NCBI RefSeq assembly: GCF_028209625.1
Contig: NZ_JAQLDU010000003.1
Location: forward strand, 1 to 64,000
Length of the DNA stretch: 64,000 bases
Direction of reading: 5' to 3'
DNA from: Collinsella aerofaciens
GTDB lineage: Bacteria > Actinomycetota > Coriobacteriia > Coriobacteriales > Coriobacteriaceae
Made by a program: the position numbers and the translations under genes. The notes below the pieces were generated by a model. That model was not told where the DNA came from, did not search any database, and was given only the letters and a program-made list of their open reading frames with translations. Each line of letters begins with the position of its first letter. Position 1 is the stretch's first letter. Below, piece by piece: positions 8,092 through 16,475 of the stretch.

Positions 8092-9351
8092 ATGAAATAC
8101 ACCAAGCTCGAGCGTAACTGGGTTATGTACGATGTGGGCAATTCGGCCCTCGTGCTGCTCAATACCTCGGTGGTGCCCATTTACTTTAACGCCATCAATA
8201 CCGGCGCTTCCTCGGCCGACCTGGTGGTCGCTTGGGGCAATGCGCAGACGATCGCCTCGCTGGTCATCGCCATGCTCATGCCCATTCTGGGCGCACTTGC
8301 CGACTACGCCGGCAACAAGATCAAGTTCTTCTTGGGCTTCTTCCTCACGGGCCTGGTGCTTTGCCTGGCGCAGGCTATCCCAATGTCCGCCATGGCATTT
8401 TTGACCGTGTACGTGCTGTGCACCATCGGCCTTAACTCTTCTATGACGTTCTACGACGCCATGCTGCCTGACATTACCACCGACGAGCGCATGGACGCCG
8501 TGTCCAGCTCGGGTTATGCCTGGGGCTACATCGGTTCCACCGTGCCGTTCGTCATCTGCCTGGCGCTCATCATGGGTGGCCCCGCTCTTGGCATCCCCAC
8601 CATGCTGGCAACGCGTCTGTCGTTTATCATCACTGGTGCCTGGTGGCTCATCTTTACCCTGCCGCTCATTCGCACCTATAAGCAAAAGTACGGTCGCGAG
8701 CGCGGTCCCGAGGACACCATCGGCCACATCGTGGGCGGTGTGTTCTCCGAGGTCGGACACACCATGCGCGAGATCGCCCACAACAAGACCGTGCTGGTCT
8801 ACATGATCGCGTTCTTCTTCTACATCGACGGTGTGCACACGGTCATTTCCATGGCAACCAGCTACGGATCGGCCTTGGGCATCGATTCGACCCAGTTGGT
8901 CCTGGCGCTGCTCGTCACGCAGTTCGTGGCCTTTCCGTCCGCCATCATCTACGGCAAGCTCGCCGGCCGCGTGGGCACGCTCAACATGATCTTGGTGGCA
9001 GTCGCCGCCTATATGGGCATTGTGCTGTTCGCCGCGTTCTTCCTAAAGACCGCCTTTGAGTTTTGGGTGCTTGCCATTATGGTCGGCCTGTTCCAGGGCG
9101 GCGTGCAGGCGCTCAGCCGCAGCTACTTTGGCCGCATTATTCCCAAGGAAAAGTCCAACGAGTACTACGGCTTCTTTGACATCTTTGGCCGCTATGCAAG
9201 CGTTATGGGCACCTTCCTGGTGTCGATCGTCACCTCGCTGACCGGCAACCCGTCGCTGGGCGTCCTTTCCATTGGTGTGCTGCTGGTCGTTGGCTTTATG
9301 CTGCTGGTCCGCCTGTCCCGCATGACTCGGGCGGCAGAGCATGCCGCATAG
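8092..9351 (+). CDS. MFS transporter, UMF1/Atg22-like
   Basis: 419 residues with about 12 membrane segments. The N terminus ERNWVMYDVGNSALVLL is the signature of the bacterial UMF1 (Atg22-like, PF11700) branch of the major facilitator superfamily. Other conserved spots are the AYAWGYIGST-like SSSGYAWGYIGSTVPF loop and the QALSRSYFGRIIP helix. Eukaryotic Atg22 exports amino acids from the vacuole; for bacterial members the substrate is unknown. It stands alone, about 100 bp downstream of the phospholipase-C-like gene, with a terminator downstream at 9466-9501. Confidence 0.85.
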   Translation: MKYTKLERNWVMYDVGNSALVLLNTSVVPIYFNAINTGASSADLVVAWGNAQTIASLVIAMLMPILGALADYAGNKIKFFLGFFLTGLVLCLAQAIPMSAMAFLTVYVLCTIGLNSSMTFYDAMLPDITTDERMDAVSSSGYAWGYIGSTVPFVICLALIMGGPALGIPTMLATRLSFIITGAWWLIFTLPLIRTYKQKYGRERGPEDTIGHIVGGVFSEVGHTMREIAHNKTVLVYMIAFFFYIDGVHTVISMATSYGSALGIDSTQLVLALLVTQFVAFPSAIIYGKLAGRVGTLNMILVAVAAYMGIVLFAAFFLKTAFEFWVLAIMVGLFQGGVQALSRSYFGRIIPKEKSNEYYGFFDIFGRYASVMGTFLVSIVTSLTGNPSLGVLSIGVLLVVGFMLLVRLSRMTRAAEHAA

Positions 9352-9465
9352 GAGTGAGCGGCTATTGTGCCTGTCCACGGTACTCTTTTGGGGTTATCCG
9401 CAATAAACATTCTGACTTTCGAACAATGATTAGCCCAAGTGGGTATGATGGAGTCAGCTAGGTCG

Positions 9466-9501
9466 CGGGGCGTCGCCTGTGTTTGGCGGCGTCCCGTTTT
9501 T
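9466..9501 (+). terminator. Rho-independent terminator / leader hairpin before the glycosyltransferase gene
   Basis: A GC-rich 12-bp stem with wobbles (9466-9477 with 9485-9496) followed by TTTTTG. It lies 22 bp before the next ATG, so it may end the MFS transcript or act as a leader attenuator. Confidence 0.65.
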
Positions 9502-9522
9502 GTGTTGCAGGGAGGGTAAGGC

Positions 9523-10710
9523 ATGAACGCCACGGTCGTGATTCCAACGTATTGGGCGGGCGATGACGCTCGCGCAAACGCCCCTGGCACCTATGACCAT
9601 TCGACACGACTCAACGCCGACAATCCCGAACTCGACCGCTGCCTGGCCTCGCTTGAGCAGGTGCGCGACATCCCGCGCATCATCCTTTTGGTGGTCTGTC
9701 CCGTTTCTGCCACAGCCGATGTGTCGCTGCGCGTGCACGAGATTGTCGACGCGCATCCCACGCTCAAGGTCACCGTTGTCACCAACACCCAGGCCTCGCG
9801 CATCGCAGACCGGGTTGCTCAGATCGCGCCCAAGGGTTCGGGCGAGTGCGTGAGCCTGCGAGGTTACGGTGCCATCCGCAACATGGGGCTGGCCTGCGCT
9901 GCGGTGCTGGGGCATGACGCGGTTATCTTTTTGGATGACGATGAGGCTGTCATCGACGCCGACTTTATGAAGCGCGCGACCTATGCGTTGGGGCAGCAGA
10001 CGCGTCAGGGCTTGCCGATCTTGGTCAAGAGCGGCTATTTCTACGATCGCGACGGCTCGCCGTTGGCTCCCACGGACAAGGCGGGCATCTGCCATCGTTG
10101 GTGGACCAAGCGCATCGAGTTCAACCGTTGGATGAAAAAGGCGCTCTCGGGCACCCGCATCTCGCGCTCCAACTACGTGTGCGGCGGCCTGATGGCCCTG
10201 CACGCCCGCGCCTTTACGCGTGTGGCCTTTGACCCGTTTATCACCCGCGGCGAGGACTTGGATTACCTCTTTAACATGCGCATGTTTGGCTACGACGTGT
10301 GGTTCGATAACGAGTGGACCGTGCGCCATCTGCCTCCGGAGTCCGAAAAGCGCTCACCGCGCTTTATGCAGGATGTATACCGTTGGTACTACGAACGGGC
10401 CAAGTTGACGTTCGCCGCGCATCAAAAGGAGCTCATTCCCGTTACGGCGGCATCGCTCATGCCCTACCCGGGCCCGTGGATTTCGCGCGAGCTCGACGAC
10501 CGCGTGCGCAAGACCGCTATGGTCCGCAGCGTGTTTACCCGCGAGCATGAGGGCTACCTGCGCATCTGGCGCCATGGTATCGACGAGGCAAAGGCCTATG
10601 CACGCCAAAACGCTGCAAGCTACCTGCGTTTCCAGAGCTTTTGGCCCAAGATCATGGACGGGCTTTGGCGTGACGCACAACTGATCAGTATCCTGGAGGG
10701 GGCCGAATGA
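9523..10710 (+). CDS. Family 2 glycosyltransferase
   Basis: 395 residues. The GT-A fold begins with TVVIPTYW; the nucleotide-sugar/metal motif is FLDDDEAVID near residue 145, and the acceptor-side ED motif is ITRGEDLDYLFN. There is no membrane segment, so a soluble or peripheral enzyme is expected that adds a sugar to a lipid, polysaccharide or protein acceptor. GGGAGGG lies upstream of the ATG. Its stop overlaps the start of the next kinase gene by four bases (ATGA), so the transferase and the second LytS/LytTR pair form one translationally coupled operon. Donor and acceptor are unknown. Confidence 0.82.
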   Translation: MNATVVIPTYWAGDDARANAPGTYDHSTRLNADNPELDRCLASLEQVRDIPRIILLVVCPVSATADVSLRVHEIVDAHPTLKVTVVTNTQASRIADRVAQIAPKGSGECVSLRGYGAIRNMGLACAAVLGHDAVIFLDDDEAVIDADFMKRATYALGQQTRQGLPILVKSGYFYDRDGSPLAPTDKAGICHRWWTKRIEFNRWMKKALSGTRISRSNYVCGGLMALHARAFTRVAFDPFITRGEDLDYLFNMRMFGYDVWFDNEWTVRHLPPESEKRSPRFMQDVYRWYYERAKLTFAAHQKELIPVTAASLMPYPGPWISRELDDRVRKTAMVRSVFTREHEGYLRIWRHGIDEAKAYARQNAASYLRFQSFWPKIMDGLWRDAQLISILEGAE

Positions 10711-12050
10711 TCGACCGCCGCGCCCAGCGCGATAGTTCAATATCAATCTTTCGCATCATTGCCGTTGCCTGCGCCATTTGCGTGCTGGTGTACTTTATTT
10801 TTGCCCTGGCGACCGGAATCGAGCCGATTGCCACGGTGATTGCCTGCGCGCTGCTGTGCATCTTTCTGTGCATCTTTATCTTTTTGACGCTCAATCCCGA
10901 TTCGGTGCGCTCCCAGTACACCGAGGAGACGCTCTCGGTGGCCTCGGCCATGCTCGAGGACATTAAGGGCGGTTTGACACAGGAGTCGGCGCGTTTGGTG
11001 TGCCAGCGCATTTTGCCCGAGACGCGCGCCATGACGGTGGCCATCACCGATGAGGACAACGTGCTTGCCTGCGCGGGCGAGTTTGAGGAAAAACTACTGC
11101 CAGATTCTCCCATCCACACGCTTGCCACACGCTACGTTATCGAACATGGCATCGTGCAGTCGTTCAACCGTATGGTGGATGTCGTGGGCTCGGACGGCTC
11201 GCACAACCAAGTCCCCGCCGGCATTATCGCCCCCATCAAGGTGGGCGATCGTACCGTCGGCACGCTCAAGTTCTACTACAAGACCCCGCGCGCCGTCGAC
11301 CGTACCCAGTACGCGCTTGCCTCGGGCTTTGCCGAGATCTTGTCCACGCAGCTCGCCATCCACGAGCTCGAGGTGCAAAAGGAACTCACAGCGCGCGCCG
11401 AGGTGCGTGCGCTGCAGGCGCAGATTAACCCGCACTTCCTGTTCAACACGCTGAACACCATTGCATCGTTTACGCGCACCGACCCGCTGAGGGCCCGCGA
11501 ACTGCTTCGTGAGTTCTCATCGTTCTATCGCGCCACGCTCGACAACTCGGGATCGCTTATTCCGGTCTCGCGCGAGGTCGCACAGACCAAGCGCTACCTT
11601 ACCTTTGAGAAGGCCCGCTTTGGCGAGGACCGCGTGCTTGCGACGTTCGATGTGTCCGAGGACGTGGAAGATACGCTGGTGCCGGCGTTCGTGATCCAGC
11701 CGATTGTCGAGAACGCCGTGCGTCATGGTATGGGCGATGACGACGCCCTGAGGATCGACGTGACCGTTCACCAAGACGGCGAGGATGCAATCTTGATTGC
11801 CGTGGCCGATAATGGCGTGGGCATGGATGAGGGTACCGCCGCCAGACTGTTTGACGAGCGCTCTGCCCGTCCCGACGCCAGCTCTCCCCAGGGTGGCGGC
11901 GCCGGTGTGGCCATGCACAATATTTCGGAGCGCATCCATCGCTTTTTTGGGCCGCACTCCTATACGCGTGTCGAATCGGCGCCGGGCAAGGGCACCAAAG
12001 TGCTTCTTCATCTTGATTTGTCAGAGAGCATCTTTGACATTCAAGAGTAA
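10707..12050 (+). CDS. LytS/YehU-type sensor histidine kinase (second copy)
   Basis: 447 residues with the same plan as the kinase at 4798-6183. Two closely spaced N-terminal membrane segments lead into a GAF-like region ending in VPAGIIAPIKVGDRTVGTLK. The His_kinase box is QINPHFLFNT with His243. The ATPase domain has IVENAVRHG, VADNGVGMD and GAGVAMHN. It overlaps the glycosyltransferase gene by ATGA and is followed by its own LytTR regulator. Divergence from the first pair is large, so the duplication is not recent. Confidence 0.88.
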   Translation: MIDRRAQRDSSISIFRIIAVACAICVLVYFIFALATGIEPIATVIACALLCIFLCIFIFLTLNPDSVRSQYTEETLSVASAMLEDIKGGLTQESARLVCQRILPETRAMTVAITDEDNVLACAGEFEEKLLPDSPIHTLATRYVIEHGIVQSFNRMVDVVGSDGSHNQVPAGIIAPIKVGDRTVGTLKFYYKTPRAVDRTQYALASGFAEILSTQLAIHELEVQKELTARAEVRALQAQINPHFLFNTLNTIASFTRTDPLRARELLREFSSFYRATLDNSGSLIPVSREVAQTKRYLTFEKARFGEDRVLATFDVSEDVEDTLVPAFVIQPIVENAVRHGMGDDDALRIDVTVHQDGEDAILIAVADNGVGMDEGTAARLFDERSARPDASSPQGGGAGVAMHNISERIHRFFGPHSYTRVESAPGKGTKVLLHLDLSESIFDIQE

Positions 12051-12122
12051 AATAAAAGGCTACGGGCTCAACGTCATGCGACGGATGCCCGGCGTAGTTA
12101 GTTGACGAAAGGTTTTATCCCT

Positions 12123-12839
12123 ATGCTGCGTGCGATGATTGTGGATGATGAGGCGCCGGCTCGCTCGGAGCTTCGCTTCCTGCTCGAGCAAACGGGCAAG
12201 ATCGGCACGATCACGGAGGCGTCGAGCGTCCGCTCCGCCATCGAGATGCTTATGGAAAGTCGCGTGGATGTCGTGTTTCTCGATATCTCGATGCCCGGTG
12301 CCTCGGGCCTGCAACTTGCCGAGGCGCTGCATAAGCTCAAAAATCCGCCGGCGATCGTGTTTGTGACTGCGTATAGCGACCATGCGGTCGAGGCATTCGA
12401 CGTCGATGCCGTCGATTATCTGATGAAGCCTGTCGAGGAAGCTCGCTTGGATCGCGCGATCGAGAAGGTCATGCAACGCGCCAAGCCGGTTACGGACAGC
12501 AAAGTGACCATCGAGCGTATCCCGGTGGAAAAGGGCGGCCGCAAGGTGCTCATTTCCGTGGACGACATCCGCTTTATCATGGCCAAGGACGATTACTCCT
12601 GCATCTATACCGTCGATGATCGCTTTTTGTCGACGACCTCGCTGGCGCAGTTTGAGGCCAAGCTCTGCGACTTTGGCTTCTTCCGTGTTCACCGCCGCTA
12701 TATCGTCAACTTGGCGTGCGTTACGGACGTCGAGACGGTGCCCTCGGGCGCCATCCAGCTGGGCATTACGGGCGTCGACGAACGCGTGCCGGTTTCGCGC
12801 CGCCGCGTCGTGCCGCTCAAGAAGGCCTTGAGTCTCTAG
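12123..12839 (+). CDS. LytTR-family response regulator (second copy)
   Basis: 238 residues from ATG 12123. An in-frame TTG at 12102 lies before the AAAGG site and is unlikely to be used. The receiver domain has IVDDEAPAR, phospho-acceptor Asp54 in VFLDISMPG and the Lys of DYLMKPVEE. The LytTR domain includes FIMAKDDYSCIYTVDD and FRVHRRYIVNLACV. It is the presumed partner of the kinase that ends 72 bp upstream and may control the coupled glycosyltransferase operon. A terminator follows at 12846. Confidence 0.9.
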   Translation: MLRAMIVDDEAPARSELRFLLEQTGKIGTITEASSVRSAIEMLMESRVDVVFLDISMPGASGLQLAEALHKLKNPPAIVFVTAYSDHAVEAFDVDAVDYLMKPVEEARLDRAIEKVMQRAKPVTDSKVTIERIPVEKGGRKVLISVDDIRFIMAKDDYSCIYTVDDRFLSTTSLAQFEAKLCDFGFFRVHRRYIVNLACVTDVETVPSGAIQLGITGVDERVPVSRRRVVPLKKALSL

Positions 12840-12845
12840 CGCACT

Positions 12846-12896
12846 GGCCCCGCAGCCCTGTAGACCCATCGTCTGCGGAGCCGTGGGGCCTTTTTT
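12846..12896 (+). terminator. Terminator after the second LytTR regulator
   Basis: GGCCCC (12846-12851) pairs with GGGGCC (12885-12890) around a long loop with internal pairing, followed by six T. Confidence 0.75.
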
Positions 12897-12935
12897 GTAT
12901 GTATCTGCCGAATCGTTTTTTGCGGAAGGGATCCC

Positions 12936-13403
12936 ATGAACAGTGCAAGCGCCAAGCGTATCGACATCATCTCGGACACCCACGGCTATTTATCGCCTGC
13001 GCTCTTGGATGCGCTTGAGGGCGCAGACCTGATCATCCACGCCGGCGACCTCACGTCAGAGATGGACTACGAGCACCTGTGCACCATCGCCCCTGTACGG
13101 GCCGTATTGGGCAACAACGATTACTACCGCGACTACGGCCCCGATGTAGACCGTCTTGCGCTCTTTACCTACGAAGGCCTCAAATTTGCCGTAGCCCACT
13201 ACCGCGAAGACCTTCCGGTGGGATCCGTAGACGTAGCCATCAACGGCCACACCCACGTAACCAAAGAAGCCCAGGTGGGCCGCTGCCTAGTCCTCAACCC
13301 GGGCAGCGCCAGCTACCCCAGAGGCACCCGAGGCCCCACCATGGCCAGAATGCTAGTAAAAGACGGCAAGATCCTAAGCATCAAATTTATTGATCTAGAG
13401 TAA
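12936..13403 (+). CDS. YfcE/MJ0936-type metallophosphoesterase
   Basis: 155 residues, typical for the small calcineurin-like phosphodiesterases. Metal-binding motifs appear in order: IISDTHG, IIHAGDL, VLGNND and INGHTHV. These enzymes hydrolyse phosphodiesters such as bis-p-nitrophenyl phosphate in vitro; the natural substrate is unclear. The ribosome-binding site GGAAGGG precedes ATG 12936. The last ~60 codons use AGA and CTA more than neighbouring genes do, which may hint at a different history for the 3' end. The gene is monocistronic, between a terminator and the long inverted repeat at 13561. Confidence 0.85.
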   Translation: MNSASAKRIDIISDTHGYLSPALLDALEGADLIIHAGDLTSEMDYEHLCTIAPVRAVLGNNDYYRDYGPDVDRLALFTYEGLKFAVAHYREDLPVGSVDVAINGHTHVTKEAQVGRCLVLNPGSASYPRGTRGPTMARMLVKDGKILSIKFIDLE

Positions 13404-13560
13404 CCACAACAAAAGCGGGGGATGCAGATGCGTCTCCCGTTTCCATTTGAGCCAAAGGCAGAGCTTCAACAAAAACAATCAGACCAACCCCGCCGAGGAG
13501 CACGCGGGCTAGCCGCGCAGCGGCGCACGCCCGCAAAACTGGTTGAATAATGTGACGGCA

Positions 13561-13703
13561 GGGAGGGTCTCCGGGGCTGGGGGCGGGGGTTAAGTTTGTC
13601 GCGAGTTCCGCACGCAAAGGAAAGCACTTAATGTGCTTTCCGTCTTGCGCAGGACTGTAGAGCAGCAAACTTAACCCCCGCCCCAGCCCCGGAGACCCTC
13701 CCG
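13561..13703. repeat. Long composite inverted repeat (about 38-bp arms)
   Basis: The arm at 13561-13598 pairs with 13667-13703 with a single one-base bulge. The 68-nt centre holds a second hairpin, GGAAAGCAC/GTGCTTTCC (13619-13627 with 13633-13641). The arms are extremely G/C-asymmetric (poly-G on one side, poly-C on the other). It lies between the phosphoesterase gene and tRNA-Asp. No coding potential is evident. Confidence 0.85.
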
Positions 13704-13735
13704 GATGGCCCCAAAAATTTTTTCAAAAAAGTTGT

Positions 13736-13765
13736 TGCGCGCCGGACAGACTTCTGTGTATACTA
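13736..13765 (+). promoter_or_regulatory. Candidate tRNA-Asp promoter
   Basis: TTGCGC (13736-13741), an 18-bp spacer and TATACT (13760-13765), 45 bp upstream of the mature tRNA 5' end. Confidence 0.6.
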
Positions 13766-13810
13766 ATCCCCGCAGCGCACGCGAGTGGAAACAAACGCGA
13801 ACGACTGCCT

Positions 13811-13888
<78 letters not shown>

Positions 13889-13897
13889 ACGCAATTA

Positions 13898-13924
13898 AAG
13901 CCACGTCTTCGGACGTGGCTTTTT
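13898..13924 (+). terminator. Terminator after tRNA-Asp
   Basis: AAGCCACGTC (13898-13907), TTCG tetraloop, GACGTGGCTT (13912-13921), then T residues to 13924. Confidence 0.9.
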
Positions 13925-14029
13925 GCGTTTGATGCACTTTGTTTCGATAGAACGATCGCCCTGGTGCATCTTCGCCCAGAATCCCCGCGCCTTCGGGAAC
14001 GCAAGTAAAATCGAATAAGTATATCTGTC

Positions 14030-14062
14030 TGAACAACAGCTTTGTTGCGCAACACCTGTTCA
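14030..14062. promoter_or_regulatory. Nested palindromes upstream of the Rrf2 gene
   Basis: A perfect 12-bp palindrome TGTTGCGCAACA (14043-14054) is enclosed by TGAACA (14030-14035) and TGTTCA (14057-14062). A TATACT box, possibly a -10 element, follows at 14092-14097. This looks like a dimeric regulator site, but no regulator is assigned. Confidence 0.4.
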
Positions 14063-14140
14063 ACGAGACAGGGGGTTAGGTTATACTAAATTGCACTGTA
14101 GGCCGCATCTGATGCATTTCGCTCCAAGCGCGGCACTCAG

Positions 14141-14180
14141 TGGATATCCTATTTATCATTTGGATGTCCTAGCGGTCATT
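14141..14180. repeat. Tandem 20-bp direct repeat upstream of the Rrf2 gene
   Basis: Two abutting units (14141-14160 and 14161-14180) match at 15 of 20 positions. Both start TGGAT-R-TCCTA and end TCATT. They lie between the TATACT box and the Rrf2 start codon. The whole gap 13925-14247 contains no gene that I can support. Confidence 0.55.
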
Positions 14181-14247
14181 TAGCGTCTCGACACAAGCTC
14201 GGCCCCGGAGCTCGTTCGAGCTGTTCGTATTCCTTGAAAGGGGAAAA

Positions 14248-14733
14248 ATGGGCATATCGAGGAAGACTGATTACGCCCTTCGTATGCTGGCGATGCTTGC
14301 CGAGGATCCGGAGCGTTTGCTTTCTGTTCGCACCGCTGCCGAAGAGGTCAATGTTCCGTATTCGTTTGCCCGCTCGATTCAGCACGGTTTGGTCCAGGCC
14401 GGTATTGTGGAGAGCCTGCGTGGCGTCCACGGTGGCATGCGTCTCAAGGTCAGTCCGGACGACGTCACTATCCGCCAGGTCGTCGAGGCCGTTCAGGGCC
14501 CTATGGTTATGAACGATTGCACCGCGCCCGATGGTGACTGTGCGCGCATGGGCGCGTGCTGCTATCATCCCCTGTGGGCCGGAGCCCAGGCGTTGATGCG
14601 CGACTACCTCGATTCCGTTTCGCTCGGCGACATCGTCGCTCACCGCCAGTTCCCGGCCGTCGATCCCAAGTTCGCCGACCGCGAAGCGTTTCCCGAGTAC
14701 GCCACCTGCGCGTGCGCTTACCGGGAGGAATAG
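14248..14733 (+). CDS. Rrf2-family transcriptional regulator (IscR/NsrR-like)
   Basis: 161 residues. The N-terminal winged helix begins with SRKTDYALRMLAMLAED, and the recognition region includes VPYSFARSIQHGLVQAGIV and the wing GVHGGMRLK. A cysteine cluster NDCTAPDGDCARMGACCYHP gives Cys spacing suited to an Fe-S cluster, as in IscR, NsrR or RsrR, so it probably senses iron-sulfur status, oxygen or nitric oxide. AAAGGGG lies upstream of the ATG. It is followed 21 bp later by the MutY-like gene and then rubrerythrin, which suggests a redox or oxidative-stress theme. The direct repeats at 14141-14180 could be its own operator. Confidence 0.87.
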   Translation: MGISRKTDYALRMLAMLAEDPERLLSVRTAAEEVNVPYSFARSIQHGLVQAGIVESLRGVHGGMRLKVSPDDVTIRQVVEAVQGPMVMNDCTAPDGDCARMGACCYHPLWAGAQALMRDYLDSVSLGDIVAHRQFPAVDPKFADREAFPEYATCACAYREE

Positions 14734-14754
14734 CGCCGCATAAGGAGTATAGCC

Positions 14755-15660
14755 ATGATTCAGGACCCCTTTCGTTCGATGATTCGTTCGGAAGGGGTCC
14801 TGCGTTATCGCGACCTTCCGTGGCGCCGCACGCGCGATCCGTACATCATTTGGCTTTCCGAGGTCATGTTGCAGCAAACACAGGTGCCACGCGTGGAGAC
14901 GCGTATGCCGGCGTGGCTCGATCGCTTTCCGACTGTGCAGGCACTTGCGCAGGCGGCGCCCTCGGACGTTTTGGACGCTTGGCAGGGCATGGGCTACAAC
15001 CGACGCGCTCTGGCGCTCCACAAGGCCGCTCAGCGCGTTGTGGAGGACTGGGACGGTGAGTTTCCGCGTGAGACGCGTGACTTGGTCGCTCTGCCTGGTA
15101 TTGGCCCGGCAACGGCGCAAGGTATCCGGTCGTTTGCGTTTGACCTTCCAGGCGTGTATCTGGAGACCAACGTGCGCACGGTCTTTCTGCATCACTTCTT
15201 TCCCGATGTACCGGCTGTTCCCGACCGCGAGCTGGTGCCGCTGATTCAGGCGGCCTGTCCGGCGGTCCCCGGTGCGGCGACCGACGAGATCGCTCCCTTT
15301 GCCGTGCCACTCGATGATGCCGACACGCCACGTGCGTGGTATTACGCGTTGCTGGATTACGGCGCATATCTAAAAAAGACGTTGCCCAATCCGTCCAGGC
15401 GCTCGGCGGGCTATAGCCGTCAATCAAAGTTTGAGGGCTCACGTCGCCAAAAGCGCGCGCATATCGTGCGCATGTTGCTGGCAGCGCGCGATGGCCAACC
15501 GGCGGGGATTACGCTTGCTGATGCCGTGGTGGGCGTTAACGATATGGAAGCGGCGGCTGGGCGCGGGCCGGTCGAGCGCGAGCTTGTCGCGGGCATTCTG
15601 GCCGACCTGGAGCGTGAGGGCTTTTGCCGAGCCGAGGGCGATCGCTGGCTGAGCATTTAG
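14755..15660 (+). CDS. MutY-like HhH-GPD DNA glycosylase without Fe-S motif
   Basis: 301 residues. It matches the N-terminal domain of A/G-specific adenine glycosylase: LPWRRTRDPYIIWLSEVM followed by LQQTQV with catalytic Glu36, and the helix-hairpin-helix LPGIGPATAQGI. Two things are odd. The second catalytic carboxylate, Asp138 in E. coli MutY (LDGNV), is Glu137 here (LETNV). The four cysteines of the [4Fe-4S] loop and the C-terminal MutT-like domain are absent; that region instead reads as a basic, Cys-free stretch. It may still repair adenine opposite 8-oxoguanine or act on another lesion. AAGGAG precedes the start; the gene is likely co-transcribed with the Rrf2 gene. Confidence 0.75.
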   Translation: MIQDPFRSMIRSEGVLRYRDLPWRRTRDPYIIWLSEVMLQQTQVPRVETRMPAWLDRFPTVQALAQAAPSDVLDAWQGMGYNRRALALHKAAQRVVEDWDGEFPRETRDLVALPGIGPATAQGIRSFAFDLPGVYLETNVRTVFLHHFFPDVPAVPDRELVPLIQAACPAVPGAATDEIAPFAVPLDDADTPRAWYYALLDYGAYLKKTLPNPSRRSAGYSRQSKFEGSRRQKRAHIVRMLLAARDGQPAGITLADAVVGVNDMEAAAGRGPVERELVAGILADLEREGFCRAEGDRWLSI

Positions 15661-15665
15661 CCCGT

Positions 15666-15703
15666 GGAAATCTGAAGAACAGGATTGTAAGGTTTAGATT
15701 TCC
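15666..15703. promoter_or_regulatory. Inverted repeat upstream of rubrerythrin
   Basis: GGAAATCT (15666-15673) and AGATTTCC (15696-15703) form a perfect 8-bp inverted repeat with a 22-nt spacer, starting 6 bp after the glycosylase stop codon. It may be an operator for rubrerythrin or a weak transcript end; no U-tract follows. Confidence 0.35.
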
Positions 15704-15774
15704 GACATGAGGGCATCCTAAAGACGAGGCCGCTCGAAGCCTACGGGCGGCATGCGTTGAAGGGAAGTACACCT

Positions 15775-16314
15775 ATGGATTTTGAGAATTCCCAAACCAA
15801 GAAGAACCTCGAGACCGCTTTTGCCGGTGAGTCCCAGGCACACACCAAGTATCGCTACTATGCCTCCAAGGCAAAGAAGGACGGCTACGTTCAGATCTCG
15901 AACATCTTTGCCGAGACGGCTGGCAACGAGTCCGAGCACGCCAAACTGTGGTTTAAGTATCTGCACGATGGCGCCGTCCCCGATACCCTGGACAATCTGC
16001 GCGATGCCGCCGCGGGTGAGAACTACGAGTGGACCACGATGTACGACGAGTTCGCCAAGACCGCCGAGGAAGAGGGCTTTGCCGAGATTGCCGCAAAGTT
16101 CCGCGGCGTCGCTGCTGTCGAGAAGGCTCACGAGGAGCGCTACAACAAACTCGTCGAGCGTATCGAGTCGGGCGAGGTGTTTGAGCGTGAGGGCGTGAAG
16201 GTGTGGAAGTGCCTGAACTGCGGACATCTGCACGTTGGTGCCGAGGCACCTGAGGTGTGCCCGGTGTGTAACCACCCCAAGGCGTACTTTGAGGAGCAGG
16301 TGGTGAACTACTAG
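15775..16314 (+). CDS. Rubrerythrin
   Basis: 179 residues in the classic rubrerythrin plan. A four-helix ferritin-like domain binds two irons through ExxH motifs, visible as [12 protein letters not shown] and [11 protein letters not shown] near the N terminus and VEKAHEERY further on. A C-terminal rubredoxin-like knuckle follows, with [10 protein letters not shown] and [11 protein letters not shown] supplying four Cys. It reduces hydrogen peroxide to water in anaerobes. ATG 15775 has GAAGGGAAG upstream; an in-frame TTG six codons earlier is less likely. Its position after the Rrf2 regulator and a DNA-repair gene is consistent with an oxidative-stress response. Confidence 0.95.
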   Translation: MDFENSQTKKNLETAFAGESQAHTKYRYYASKAKKDGYVQISNIFAETAGNESEHAKLWFKYLHDGAVPDTLDNLRDAAAGENYEWTTMYDEFAKTAEEEGFAEIAAKFRGVAAVEKAHEERYNKLVERIESGEVFEREGVKVWKCLNCGHLHVGAEAPEVCPVCNHPKAYFEEQVVNY

Positions 16315-16336
16315 CGCCGATACGAACGTGGACTGC

Positions 16337-16424
16337 GGAGCGCAGGGCGGGGAAATACCTTTCCCTCCCGCTCACGGCTCCGCAGGGTCGCGCGAGGCAA
16401 AGGTATTTCCCCGCCCTGTGCTCC
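16337..16424. repeat. Inverted repeat with 26-bp arms and an alternative inner pairing
   Basis: 16337-16362 pairs with 16399-16424 at 25 of 26 positions, the exception being a G-T pair. CTGCGGAG (16333-16340) can instead pair with CTCCGCAG (16378-16385), so two mutually exclusive folds are possible. It lies just after the rubrerythrin gene. Confidence 0.8.
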
Positions 16425-16475
16425 GGCGTTGGGTCGTCGCGTGCTCGATACAGAAAAGCTGATAAAAAAGGTTGT

